Assembly (NCBI RefSeq): GCF_016107305.1
Contig: NZ_RCVR01000001.1
Span: forward strand, 372,001-436,000
From: Roseomonas sp. KE2513
GTDB lineage: Bacteria; Pseudomonadota; Alphaproteobacteria; Acetobacterales; Acetobacteraceae
Direction of reading: 5' to 3'
DNA: 64,000 bases
Below the pieces are notes generated by a model. That model did not search any database and was not told the DNA's origin. It saw nothing but the letters and a program-made list of their open reading frames with translations. Position numbers and translations under genes: made by a program. Below, one piece after another: positions 33,815-42,476 of the stretch (the first letter of the stretch is position 1; each line of letters begins with the position of its first letter).

Positions 33815-35238
33815 CGCGCCTCCTTATCATCGGCAGCCTCGAGGCGGAGCTCGGGCATGCGGCGCGGATCGCGATGTCGCGCGGGGCGCGTCTGCGGCAG
33901 GCGGACGGCGTCACCTCCGGCCTGGCCATGGCGCGGACAGAGGGTTTCGACCTTATCCTCTGCGACGTGCTGCACGACGTCGGCTGGATGGTCTCATCCC
34001 TCGAGGCGGAGCGGATCTCCTGCCCGGTGGTCGCCTGCGGGCGCAACGCGGACGCAGCCTCGGCCGTGCGGGCGATCCAGGCGGGGGCGAAGGAGTTCCT
34101 GCCCCTGCCACCGGACGCCGACCTGATCGCGGCGATGCTGCAGGCCGCGACCGGCGAGCCCGACGCACCCGTGCACCGCGACCCCGCCATGGCGGCCGTG
34201 CTGCGCCGTGCCAAGGGCGTCGCGCGCGCCGAGGCGAGCGTGCTGATCACCGGTGAGAGCGGCACGGGCAAGGAGGTGCTGGCTCGCTACATCCACCAGC
34301 ACTCCCGCCGCGCACAGGGCGCCTTCGTCGCGCTCAACTGCGCGGCTCTGCCGGAGGCGCTGCTGGAGAGCGAGCTGTTCGGCCACGAGAAGGGCGCATT
34401 CTCCGGTGCTGTGGCGGCGCGGCGCGGCAAGTTCGAGCAGGCGGACGGCGGCACGCTGCTGCTGGACGAGATCGGCGAGATGGATCCGCGGCTGCAGGCG
34501 AAGATCCTGCGCGCCTTGCAGGAGCGGGAGATCGACCGGCTCGGCGGCGCGGGCCCGGTGAAGGTGGATGTCCGCATTCTCGCGGCCACCAACCGGGACC
34601 TCGCGGCCGAGGTGGCGGCGGGGCGCTTCCGGGAGGACCTGTTCTTCCGGCTGAACGTGGTGGCCTTGCGGATCCCCGCGCTGCGCGACCGACCCGACGA
34701 CATCCTGCCGATCGCCGAGCACTTCGCGCAGCGCTACGCCGAGGCGAACGGGCTGCCGCACCGTCGCTTCGCCCCTGCCGCGCGCGCCGCGCTGCTCACG
34801 CACCCCTGGTCCGGCAATGTGCGTGAACTGGAGAACACCGTGCATCGCGCCGTGCTGCTGGCCGAAGGTGACGAGATCGGCCCGGAGGCTGTGGAGCTGC
34901 ACACCCCGCTGCCGCGCGCGGCTGCCGCTGCCGGTGCCGGTGCCGGTGCCGGTGCCGGTGCCGGTGCCGGTGCCGGTGCCGCGAACGAGCCTGCGGCGCC
35001 CGTACGGGCCATTGGCGTCGCGGCCCTCGTCGGGCGAAAAATGGAGGAGGTGGAGCGCGACCTCATCATCGAGACGCTGACGCATTGCCTGGGCAACCGG
35101 ACGCGCGCGGCAGAGATCCTCGGCATCTCCATCCGTACGCTGCGGAACAAGCTGCACGAGTACCGCGCGGCAGGGGCGCCGGTCCCGGTCGCCCCCGGGC
35201 AGATGCCCGTGGCCCCTCTCCCCTACGCGATGGGCTGA
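33811..35238 (+). CDS. flbD: Sigma-54-dependent flagellar activator FlbD
   Basis: This 475-residue enhancer-binding protein resembles Caulobacter FlbD. An N-terminal degenerate receiver (residues 1-115) keeps Asp52 but lacks much of the normal acidic pocket. The AAA+ domain has Walker A GESGTGKE (148-155), the sigma-54 contact loop GAFSGA (195-200, Ser where Thr is standard) and Walker B LLLDE (216-220). A C-terminal Fis-type helix-turn-helix contains GNRTRAAEILGISIRTLRNKLHEY. An Ala-Gly repeat (about residues 372-390) links the AAA+ and DNA-binding parts. It probably activates the flgE and fliK promoters at 27.4 kb. Confidence 0.94.
   Translation: MTRLLIIGSLEAELGHAARIAMSRGARLRQADGVTSGLAMARTEGFDLILCDVLHDVGWMVSSLEAERISCPVVACGRNADAASAVRAIQAGAKEFLPLPPDADLIAAMLQAATGEPDAPVHRDPAMAAVLRRAKGVARAEASVLITGESGTGKEVLARYIHQHSRRAQGAFVALNCAALPEALLESELFGHEKGAFSGAVAARRGKFEQADGGTLLLDEIGEMDPRLQAKILRALQEREIDRLGGAGPVKVDVRILAATNRDLAAEVAAGRFREDLFFRLNVVALRIPALRDRPDDILPIAEHFAQRYAEANGLPHRRFAPAARAALLTHPWSGNVRELENTVHRAVLLAEGDEIGPEAVELHTPLPRAAAAAGAGAGAGAGAGAGAGAANEPAAPVRAIGVAALVGRKMEEVERDLIIETLTHCLGNRTRAAEILGISIRTLRNKLHEYRAAGAPVPVAPGQMPVAPLPYAMG
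34930..34980 (+). repeat. Hexanucleotide repeat (GCCGGT)8.5 inside flbD
   Basis: Eight and a half perfect copies of GCCGGT encode alternating Ala-Gly in the FlbD linker. Because the unit is 6 bp, copy-number changes would lengthen or shorten the linker without a frameshift. Confidence 0.95.
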
Positions 35239-35241
35239 GCC

Positions 35242-37296
35242 ATGGTCGCGCTGCCCGCCTGGGTCCGGACGATCGGCGCCTCCACGGACGTGGCGCTGGC
35301 GCTCGGCGTCGGCATGCTCATCGTCGTGCTGGTGGTCCCGCTTCCTGTGCCGATGCTGGACGCGGGGCTGGCACTTTCGGTTACGCTGTCGGTGCTCGTG
35401 CTGATGACCGCGCTGTTCCTCCAGCGGCCGCTCGACTTCACCTCCTTCCCGACGATCCTGCTGCTGACCACGCTGCTGCGCCTCGCGCTGAACGTCGCGA
35501 CCACGCGCACCATCCTCACCCACGGGCATGAGGGCCCTTCGGCGGCGGGCCACGTGGTTTCGGCCTTCGGCGGCTTCCTGATGGGCGGCGACGTGGTGGT
35601 GGGGCTGATCGTTTTCGCCATCCTCCTCGTCGTGAACTTCATGGTGGTGACGAAGGGCTCCGGCCGCATCGCCGAGGTCGCGGCGCGCTTCAGCCTGGAC
35701 GCCATGCCCGGCAAGCAGATGGCGATCGACGCCGACCTCTCCTCCGGCCTCATCGACGAGAAGGTGGCGCGCATCCGCCGGGCGGAGCTGGAGGCGGAGA
35801 GCGGCTTCTACGGCGCCATGGATGGTGCCGCGAAATTCGTACGCGGCGACGCGATCGCGGGGCTGATCGTCACCTTCATCAACCTGCTCGGCGGCATTGC
35901 GATCGGCGCTGGGCGGCACGGGCTGCCCTTTCTCAATGCCATCTCCACCTTCGCCTCGCTCACGGTCGGCGATGGGCTTGTCTCGCAGATCCCGGCGCTG
36001 CTGACCTCGGTCGCTGCCGGCGTTGTGGTCACCAAGGGCAACACGGAGGGCACGGCGGACAAGGCGATGGTCCAGCAGCTGGGCCTGGCCAAGCCGCTCT
36101 GGATCGCCTCCGGCGCCGCCGTGATGATGGGGCTGCTGCCGGGCATGCCGCTGATCCCCTTCGTGATGCTTGCCGCAGGCTTCGGCGCGGGCGCCTGGAA
36201 CCGCAACAAGTCCGACGATGCGGCGGAAGCCGTGGCCGCGGCGCCGCCGGCGGTCGCGCCCGAGCCGCCGATCGCTGATACCCTGCGGATCGATCTTCTC
36301 CGCATCGAGCTCGGCTACGGGCTGCTGTCGCTCGCGGCCGGCGAGGGGCCGCGGCTGACGGACCAGATCCGCAACCTCCGCAAGACCGTCGCGCAGGAGA
36401 TGGGCTTCGTGCTGCCGAGCGTGCGCCTGCAGGACAACCTGCATCTGCGTCCGCACGAGTACGTGGTGCGCGTGAAGGAGATCGAGGCCGGGCGGGGCGA
36501 ATTGCGGATTCCGATGCAGCTGGCGATCGACCCCTCGGGCAACCGCCCGGACATGCCGGGCGAGCCCTGCGAGGAACCCACCTTCGGCCTGCCTGCGCTC
36601 TGGATCGAGGAGCACCGGCGCGAGGAGGCGCTGGCCCGCGGCTGCACCGTCGTGGACGGCGCCGGCGTGCTGGCGACCCACCTGACCGAGGTGGTGCGCG
36701 AGAACATGCCGGAGCTGCTGAGCCATGCCGAGGCGCAGAAGCTGCTGGACGACCTGCCGGCCGAGAACGCGAAGCTGCTGGCCGACCTCATTCCCGCGCA
36801 GATCACGACGGGCGGCGTGCAGCGCGTGCTGCAGGCGCTGCTGGCCGAGCGCGTCTCCATCCGTGACCTGCCGACGATCCTGGAGGGCATCCAGGAGGCG
36901 CTGGCGACGGGCGCGCGGGGCGTCCCCGCCATCGTCGCGGTGGTGCGGACGCGGCTGGCGCGCCAGCTCTCGGACGCGGCGCGCGGGCCGGAGGGCTACG
37001 TGCCCCTGATCTCGCTCTCCGCAGAGTGGGAGCAGGCCTTCGCCGAGGCGCTGATCGGCCCGGGCGACGAGCGGCAGCTTGCAATGGCGCCCTCCCGCCT
37101 GCACGAGTTCATGCAGCGCGCGCGGGACGCCTTCGACAAGGCGACGGCCATGGGTGACCAGCCCGTGCTCGTCTGCAGCCCCGCGGTGCGCGCCCATGTG
37201 CGCGCGATCGTGGAGCGCTTCCGCCCCTCCACCGCCGTGCTGGCGCAGACGGAGATCCATCCCCGCGCGCGCATTCGCACGGTGGGCGCTGTCTAG
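35242..37296 (+). CDS. flhA: Flagellar export gate protein FlhA
   Basis: This 684-residue inner-membrane protein is a core part of the flagellar type III export gate. The N-terminal half has about eight helices and the FHIPEP-like signature region (TSFPTILLLTTLLRLALNVATTRTIL; VVVGLIVFAILLVVNFMVVTKGSGRIAEVAARFSLDAMPGKQMAIDADL). The C-terminal half is the cytoplasmic substrate-docking domain (GYGLLSLA; VRVKEIEAGRGELR). It starts 3 bp after flbD. Other export genes such as flhB and fliPQR are elsewhere. Confidence 0.96.
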   Translation: MVALPAWVRTIGASTDVALALGVGMLIVVLVVPLPVPMLDAGLALSVTLSVLVLMTALFLQRPLDFTSFPTILLLTTLLRLALNVATTRTILTHGHEGPSAAGHVVSAFGGFLMGGDVVVGLIVFAILLVVNFMVVTKGSGRIAEVAARFSLDAMPGKQMAIDADLSSGLIDEKVARIRRAELEAESGFYGAMDGAAKFVRGDAIAGLIVTFINLLGGIAIGAGRHGLPFLNAISTFASLTVGDGLVSQIPALLTSVAAGVVVTKGNTEGTADKAMVQQLGLAKPLWIASGAAVMMGLLPGMPLIPFVMLAAGFGAGAWNRNKSDDAAEAVAAAPPAVAPEPPIADTLRIDLLRIELGYGLLSLAAGEGPRLTDQIRNLRKTVAQEMGFVLPSVRLQDNLHLRPHEYVVRVKEIEAGRGELRIPMQLAIDPSGNRPDMPGEPCEEPTFGLPALWIEEHRREEALARGCTVVDGAGVLATHLTEVVRENMPELLSHAEAQKLLDDLPAENAKLLADLIPAQITTGGVQRVLQALLAERVSIRDLPTILEGIQEALATGARGVPAIVAVVRTRLARQLSDAARGPEGYVPLISLSAEWEQAFAEALIGPGDERQLAMAPSRLHEFMQRARDAFDKATAMGDQPVLVCSPAVRAHVRAIVERFRPSTAVLAQTEIHPRARIRTVGAV

Positions 37297-37337
37297 CCTT
37301 CATCATCGGGTAACCACGGGGGCCCCAGGCTCTTCCC

Positions 37338-38246
37338 ATGCGGCTTCGAGTCTTCCGCGCTGCCAGGATGGCAGATGCCATGGCGGAGTGTCGCCAGGCA
37401 CTGGGCCCGGACGCGCTCATCCTCTCCACCCGGCGCACCGCCTCGGGCGTCGAGGTGACGGCCGCGCTGGAGCCGGCGGAGGAGGCCCCTCCCCCGCCAC
37501 CGCCCGCTGTCGCCGCACCGGTAGCGGGCCCGCCTGACGCGCTGGCCCGCCACAACATGCCCGCTGCCCTGCGCGCGAGGATCGGCGCGGGCAGCCCGGC
37601 CGCGTTGGCCGCGGCGCTCCGCTTCGCGGAAGTGCCTGATCCTTCGGCGCGGCCGCTGGCGCTGGTCGGCCCGCCGGGCGCGGGCAAGACCCTTACCTGC
37701 GCCAAGCTGGCGACGCGCCTCGTGCTGCAGGGGAATATCCCGCTGGTCGTGACGGCCGATTCGCAGCGGGCGGGCGCGACGGAGCAGATCGCCGCCTTCA
37801 CCCGCGTGCTCGGCGCGCCGCTGGCGGTGGCGGGCACAGGCGCACAGCTCGCCCAGGCTCTGGCCAGGCGAACGCGGGGCCAGCCGATGTTGCTGGATAC
37901 CGCCGGCTGCGACCCCTTCGATCCCGCCCAGGCGGAACAACTCCTCGCCCTGCTGCGCGTGACCGATGCCGCACCGCTGCTGGTGATGCCCGCGGGTCTG
38001 GATGCCGAGGAAGCGGCGGAGACGGCGCGCGCCTTTGCGGCGCTCGGTGCCCGCCACATGCTGCCGACTCGCCTCGACGGCGCCCGGCGCCTCGGGGCCG
38101 TGCTGGCGGCCGCCCTCGCTGGGCCGCTGGCGCTGACCGAGGCCGGCACGGGCGCCGGCGCGGCCGATGGCCTGACTCCCCTCACCCCCGCTTGGCTGTC
38201 GGCGCGCCTCGCCGGCCCCGCACGCCGCCCGCAGGAGGCCGCATGA
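37338..38246 (+). CDS. flhF: Flagellar SRP-like GTPase FlhF
   Basis: This 302-residue SRP-family GTPase helps set flagellar number or position. An N-terminal B-domain (MRLRVFRAARMADAMAECRQALGPDALILSTRR) and a Pro/Ala linker precede the GTPase, which has G1 GPPGAGKT, the ADSQRAGATEQ insertion, G3 DTAG and a TRLDGA motif in place of the usual TKLD G4. The protein is shorter than typical FlhF (about 350-450 residues). The stop overlaps the flhG start. Confidence 0.88.
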   Translation: MRLRVFRAARMADAMAECRQALGPDALILSTRRTASGVEVTAALEPAEEAPPPPPPAVAAPVAGPPDALARHNMPAALRARIGAGSPAALAAALRFAEVPDPSARPLALVGPPGAGKTLTCAKLATRLVLQGNIPLVVTADSQRAGATEQIAAFTRVLGAPLAVAGTGAQLAQALARRTRGQPMLLDTAGCDPFDPAQAEQLLALLRVTDAAPLLVMPAGLDAEEAAETARAFAALGARHMLPTRLDGARRLGAVLAAALAGPLALTEAGTGAGAADGLTPLTPAWLSARLAGPARRPQEAA

Positions 38247-39007
38247 ACATCGTCCCGACGAACGGGGCCCGGCTGATCGGGATCGCCTCCGGCAAGGGCG
38301 GCGTGGGCAAGACGGTGCTGGCCATCGGCCTCGCCCAGGCCCTCGCCCGTGCGGGGCGGCGTGTGCTGTTGGCGGACGGGGATCTTGGCCTCGCGAACGT
38401 GGACGTGCAGCTCGGACTGTCCGTCCGGCAGGATCTCATGGCGGTTCTGGCGGAACAGGTGCCGCTGCGCGAAGCCGTGGTCGCGCGGGAAGAGGGATTC
38501 GACGTGCTGCCCGGCCGCTCGGGCTCCGGCGGGTTGGCCGCGCTCGATCCCGGCTGGATCGACCGCTTTCTGGCGCTGCTGCGCGGCGCCCCCTACGACC
38601 ATGTGGTGCTTGATATCGGCGCGGGGCTGGATCCGGTGCCGCGCCGGCTCTCCGCGGGATGCGACACCCTGGTGGTGGTGGCGACCGACGAGCCGACGAG
38701 CCTCACCGACGCCTATGCGGTGCTGAAGCTGCTGGCGCGCGACGCGCCGGGGGCGGATGCGCGGGTGGTCGTGAACCTCGCGGCCGATGCGGCCCAGGGG
38801 GCGCGCACCCACGGCGCGCTGGACCGGGCCTGCCGCGGCTTTCTCGGCCGGGGGGTCGCGCTAGCCGGTGTGGTTCGGCGGGATGCGAAGGTACGCGACG
38901 CCATCCGGCACCAGGCGCCGCTGCTGACCCGCCACCCAACCTGCAACGCCGCGCGGGACCTGGAGGCGCTGGCGGGCGGGCTGCTCGGGGTGCGGGCCGC
39001 GGCCTGA
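38243..39007 (+). CDS. flhG: MinD-family flagellar number regulator FlhG/FleN
   Basis: This 254-residue ParA/MinD-type ATPase has the deviant Walker A GKGGVGKT near the N-terminus, the switch GDLGLANVDVQLGL, and the Walker B-like VLDIGAGLD. It normally pairs with FlhF and can also restrain a sigma-54 flagellar activator in polar-flagellate bacteria; FlbD is encoded three genes upstream. The ATG at 38243 overlaps the flhF stop (ATGA). It closes the plus-strand flagellar run. Confidence 0.88.
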   Translation: MNIVPTNGARLIGIASGKGGVGKTVLAIGLAQALARAGRRVLLADGDLGLANVDVQLGLSVRQDLMAVLAEQVPLREAVVAREEGFDVLPGRSGSGGLAALDPGWIDRFLALLRGAPYDHVVLDIGAGLDPVPRRLSAGCDTLVVVATDEPTSLTDAYAVLKLLARDAPGADARVVVNLAADAAQGARTHGALDRACRGFLGRGVALAGVVRRDAKVRDAIRHQAPLLTRHPTCNAARDLEALAGGLLGVRAAA

Positions 39008-39014
39008 GGACGCG

Positions 39015-40232
39015 TCAGGCGCGCCGCAGCACCAGCAGGGTGCCGGGCACGGGGGCGCCGCGTTCCTCGCGCAGCGTCACCTCGCCCTGCGCGACGGGGT
39101 GCAGGCGGGTGGCCTCGGCAAGCTTCAGCACATGGGCGGGGTCGTGGCGGTAGCGCATCCCCTCCCCCAGGGCGTAGGGCGCGCCCTCGCCGGTCTCGAT
39201 GCTGAAGGCGGCGTGGCCGCCGGGGCGCAGCGCGGCGGCGGTGGCGTTAAGGGCGGGCGCGAGGTCGCCGAGGTAGTTCAGCACGTCGGAGGCGGCGATC
39301 AGGTCGTACTCCCTCCGATGGGCGGCGAGGAAGGTGACCAGCTCCGCCTCCTCCAGCGCCTCGTAGATGCCGCGCTGGCGCGCGATGTCCAGCATGCGCG
39401 GGGAGAGGTCCACGCCCGTCATCCGCCGTGCCCAGGGTCTGAGGGCTTGGCCGGAAAGGCCGGTGCCGCAGCCGAGGTCGAGCACATCCAGCTCGCCGGC
39501 CGGCGCGGTGGCGCCGCGGAGGAGTTCGGCCAGGGCTTCGGGCGTGCGGTAGCCCAGGGTGTCCGTAAGCTCGGATTCGAAGCGGGGCGCGTAGGTGTCG
39601 AAGAGGTTGCGGACATAGGACTCGGGCGGGCGAGCCGGCGCCTTGCCCTCGCCGAGGGAGGCGAGGAAGAAGCGCGCCTGGGCACCCACCGTTCCGCCGG
39701 CCGAGAGGGCGCGGCGGGCGGCCTCGGCCGCACCGGGCAGGCTGGCCTCGCGCAGGCCGTGGGCGAGGGCGAGCTGCGCCTCCGGATCGGCAGGGGCCAG
39801 CGCCGCCGCCTCCCGCAGGTGCGGCAGGGCCTCCGCCACCCGGCCGAGCGCGCAGAGGGCCTGGCCGAGGTTGCGGCGGGAAACGGCGTCGCCCGGGCGC
39901 ATGGCGACGACGCGGGTGAGGACGGTGACGGCCTCCTCCAGTTGTCCGGCCGCGGCCAGCGTTGCGCCGCGGGCAGCCAGGAACACCGGGCTGTCCGGCA
40001 TGGCGGCAACGGCGCGGGAGGAGAGGACGAGCGCCCCCTCGAGGTCGCCGTGCTGGCGGGCGATGATGCCGAGCAGGTTCATCGCGTTCGGCTCGTTCGG
40101 CTCCAGCTCGAAGGCGCGGCGGTAGAGGGCGATGGCGCCCTGGTCGTCGCCCACCGCTTGGCGTGCCGCGCCCTCCCGCACCAGGGCGGCGGCGGCCTGC
40201 CGGGAATCGAGGGGCGTGTTGGTCTGCGACAT
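39015..40232 (-). CDS. TPR-repeat methyltransferase
   Basis: This 405-residue protein has an N-terminal block of tetratricopeptide repeats (for example AIALYRRAFELEPNEPNAMNLLGIIARQHGDLEGALVLSSRAVAAMPDSP) up to about residue 185. A class I SAM-dependent methyltransferase domain follows, with motif I VLDLGCGTGLSGQAL and the downstream LIAASDVLNYLGDL. Similar TPR-methyltransferases are widespread in alphaproteobacteria, and their targets are mostly unknown. It is convergent with flhG. Proximity to flagellar genes could hint at flagellar modification, but this is speculative. Confidence 0.85.
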   Translation of the reverse strand: MSQTNTPLDSRQAAAALVREGAARQAVGDDQGAIALYRRAFELEPNEPNAMNLLGIIARQHGDLEGALVLSSRAVAAMPDSPVFLAARGATLAAAGQLEEAVTVLTRVVAMRPGDAVSRRNLGQALCALGRVAEALPHLREAAALAPADPEAQLALAHGLREASLPGAAEAARRALSAGGTVGAQARFFLASLGEGKAPARPPESYVRNLFDTYAPRFESELTDTLGYRTPEALAELLRGATAPAGELDVLDLGCGTGLSGQALRPWARRMTGVDLSPRMLDIARQRGIYEALEEAELVTFLAAHRREYDLIAASDVLNYLGDLAPALNATAAALRPGGHAAFSIETGEGAPYALGEGMRYRHDPAHVLKLAEATRLHPVAQGEVTLREERGAPVPGTLLVLRRA

Positions 40233-40411
40233 CGGATGCTCCGGAGAGGGCCGGCGGGGCGGGCGATCGGCCCCTCCCCTACAGGATCGGCCGGTTCCTG
40301 TCCCTGCCCGCCCGATCCGTTGGGGACCCATCTAGCGCGGCGGCGCGAGCCGCGCGAGAAATGGCGCCACGGGCACGGGAACGGCCGTGCCGGCCCCGGA
40401 GAGAGACGCCG

Positions 40412-41587
40412 ATGACGAAGCTGACCCGCCGCGCCGCCATTCTGTCCGCCGCCGCCCTGCCGGCGGCGCTGGCCCACCCTGCCCTGGCCCAGTCGGGCGA
40501 TCCGTTCAAGATCGGGCTGGTCCTGCCGATGACCGGCCCCTTCGCCAGCACGGGGCGGCAGATCGATGCGGCGATCAAGGCCTGGCTGCGCGCCAACCCC
40601 GCCCCCGTGGCCGGCAAACGCTTCGAGATCCTGCTGCGCGACGACACCGGCGTGGCCCCCGACGTCACCCGCCGGCTGGCGCAGGAGCTGGTGGTGCGCG
40701 AGCGCGTACGGGCCCTGGCCGGCTTCGGGCTGACGCCGCTCGCCCTTTCCGCCGCGCCGATCGCGACCGAGGCGAAGGTGCCGATGATCGTGATGGCGGC
40801 CGCGACGAGCATCATCCCGCAGCGCTCCCCCTATATCGTGCGGACGAGCTTCACCCTGCCGCAGGCGGTGCGGCCGATGGCGGAGTGGGCGGCGAAGAAC
40901 GGCATCAAGTCCGTCGTCACGATGGTGACGGACTTCGCGCCCGGCCTCGACTCCGAGAAGGCCTTCAAGGAGGCCTTCGCGGCCGCCGGCGGCAACGTGG
41001 TGGCCGAGATCCGCACGCCGCTGCGCAACCCCGACTACGCGCCCTTCCTGCAGCGCGTGCGGGACGTGAAGCCGGACGCGCTGTTCATCTTCGTCCCCTC
41101 CGGCGAGGGGTCGGCGCTGATCAAGCAGTTCAGCGAGCGCGGGCTGAAGGAGGCGGGCATCCGCCTGATCGGCACGGGCGACGTGCTGGACGACGACATC
41201 CTGAACGACATGGGCGATGCGGTGCTCGGCGCCGTCACTTCCCACCACTACTCCACCGCGCATGAGAGCCCGGAGAACGCCGCCTTCCGCGAGGCCTTCA
41301 AGGCGGTCGCACCGGATATGCGCCCGAACTTCATGGCGGTGGGTGGCTGGGACGGCATGCACCTGCTGGCCGAGGCGCTGCGCCGCACGAACGGTGATGT
41401 GGACGGCACGAAGCTGGTGGAGGCAATGAAGGGTCAGTCCTGGACCTCTCCGCGCGGCCCTGTCTCGATCGACCCGGCGACGCGCGAGATGGTGCAGGAC
41501 ATCTACATCCGACGCACGGAGCGGCGCGACGGGCAGCTCTGGAACATCGAGTTCGACAAGATCCAGGGCGTGAAGGACGCGGCCTGA
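40412..41587 (+). CDS. Liv-type substrate-binding protein of the second operon
   Basis: This 391-residue periplasmic binding protein (type 1 fold) has a Tat-type leader (RRAAILSAAALPAALAHPALAQ). The mature start FKIGLVLPMTGPFASTGRQIDAAIKAWL and the later LFIFVPSGEGSALIKQFSERGL are typical of Liv-like receptors, including those that bind aromatic or other carboxylates. The ATG at 40412 places the RR motif at residues 6-7. It is the first gene of a five-gene transporter operon running to 44.9 kb. Confidence 0.92.
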   Translation: MTKLTRRAAILSAAALPAALAHPALAQSGDPFKIGLVLPMTGPFASTGRQIDAAIKAWLRANPAPVAGKRFEILLRDDTGVAPDVTRRLAQELVVRERVRALAGFGLTPLALSAAPIATEAKVPMIVMAAATSIIPQRSPYIVRTSFTLPQAVRPMAEWAAKNGIKSVVTMVTDFAPGLDSEKAFKEAFAAAGGNVVAEIRTPLRNPDYAPFLQRVRDVKPDALFIFVPSGEGSALIKQFSERGLKEAGIRLIGTGDVLDDDILNDMGDAVLGAVTSHHYSTAHESPENAAFREAFKAVAPDMRPNFMAVGGWDGMHLLAEALRRTNGDVDGTKLVEAMKGQSWTSPRGPVSIDPATREMVQDIYIRRTERRDGQLWNIEFDKIQGVKDAA

Positions 41588-41609
41588 GGCGGCAGGGGAA
41601 CGCCCAGGC

Positions 41610-42476
41610 ATGGCCGCGGCCATCACTGTCCTGCTCGACGGCGTCGCGAGCGGGATGCTGCTCTTCGTGCTGTCGGTCGGGCTGTCCGTCACGCTCGGGC
41701 TGATGAACGTGGTGAATCTCGCCCACGGGGCCTTCGGCATGGTGGGCGGTTATGTCTGCGTGGTGCTGCTGAGCCGGGCGGGCGTGCCCTTCGTGCCCAG
41801 CCTCGCGGCCGCGACGCTGGCCGCGGCGGCGCTGGGCTGGGTGCTGGAGCGGCTGCTCTATGTTCGCCTCTACGGGCGGGACCATCTGGACCAGGTGCTC
41901 TTCTCCATCGGACTGGTCTTCGTGATGGGCGCGGTCGCGGACTGGCTGATGGGGGCGCGGCAGCAGCTTATCCAACTGCCGGAATGGCTCTCCGGGCGGG
42001 TGGAGATCGGAGGCATCGGTCTCGGACGCTATCGCATCTTCCTTATCCTGCTCTGCGGGGTGGTGGCGGCGGGCCTGCATTTCGGGCTTGTGCGGACGCG
42101 CTTCGGAGCGCGGCTGCGGGCGGCGGTGGATGACGGCGTGGTGGCGCGCGGCATGGGGCTGCCGGTCGGGCGGATATTCTCCCTCACCTTCGCGCTCGGC
42201 TCGGGGCTCGCGGGGCTGGGCGGGGCGCTAGGGGTGGAGGTGCTGGGCCTCGATCCGAACTTCCCGCTGAAATACCTCGTCTACTTCCTCGTGGTGGTGG
42301 CGGTGGGGGGCGCGAACTCTGTCATTGGCCCCTTCGTCGCGGCCATCCTGCTCGGCGTGCTCGACGTTGCCGGGAAGTACTGGGTGCCGCAGGTGGGGGC
42401 CTTCGTGATCTACACGGCCATGGTTGTGCTGCTGCTCGCCCGCCCTGATGGGCTGCTGGCGAAGGCGCGATCCTGA
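41610..42476 (+). CDS. Liv-type ABC permease (LivH-like), second operon
   Basis: This 288-residue inner-membrane permease has the LivH N-terminal pattern (LLFVLSVGLSVTLGLMNVVNLAHGAFGMVGGYV) and seven to eight helices. The EAA-like segment near residues 168-215 and the final VVVAVGGANSVIGPFVAAILLGVLD loop are intact. Its stop shares bases with the livM-like start (TGATG). Confidence 0.94.
   Translation: MAAAITVLLDGVASGMLLFVLSVGLSVTLGLMNVVNLAHGAFGMVGGYVCVVLLSRAGVPFVPSLAAATLAAAALGWVLERLLYVRLYGRDHLDQVLFSIGLVFVMGAVADWLMGARQQLIQLPEWLSGRVEIGGIGLGRYRIFLILLCGVVAAGLHFGLVRTRFGARLRAAVDDGVVARGMGLPVGRIFSLTFALGSGLAGLGGALGVEVLGLDPNFPLKYLVYFLVVVAVGGANSVIGPFVAAILLGVLDVAGKYWVPQVGAFVIYTAMVVLLLARPDGLLAKARS

Noticed and set aside
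33994-37260. A minus-strand frame of 1088 codons opposite flbD and flhA
   Set aside because: Its composition is His/Arg/Gln-rich with no motif, and it is antisense to two secure flagellar genes; it is a GC artefact.
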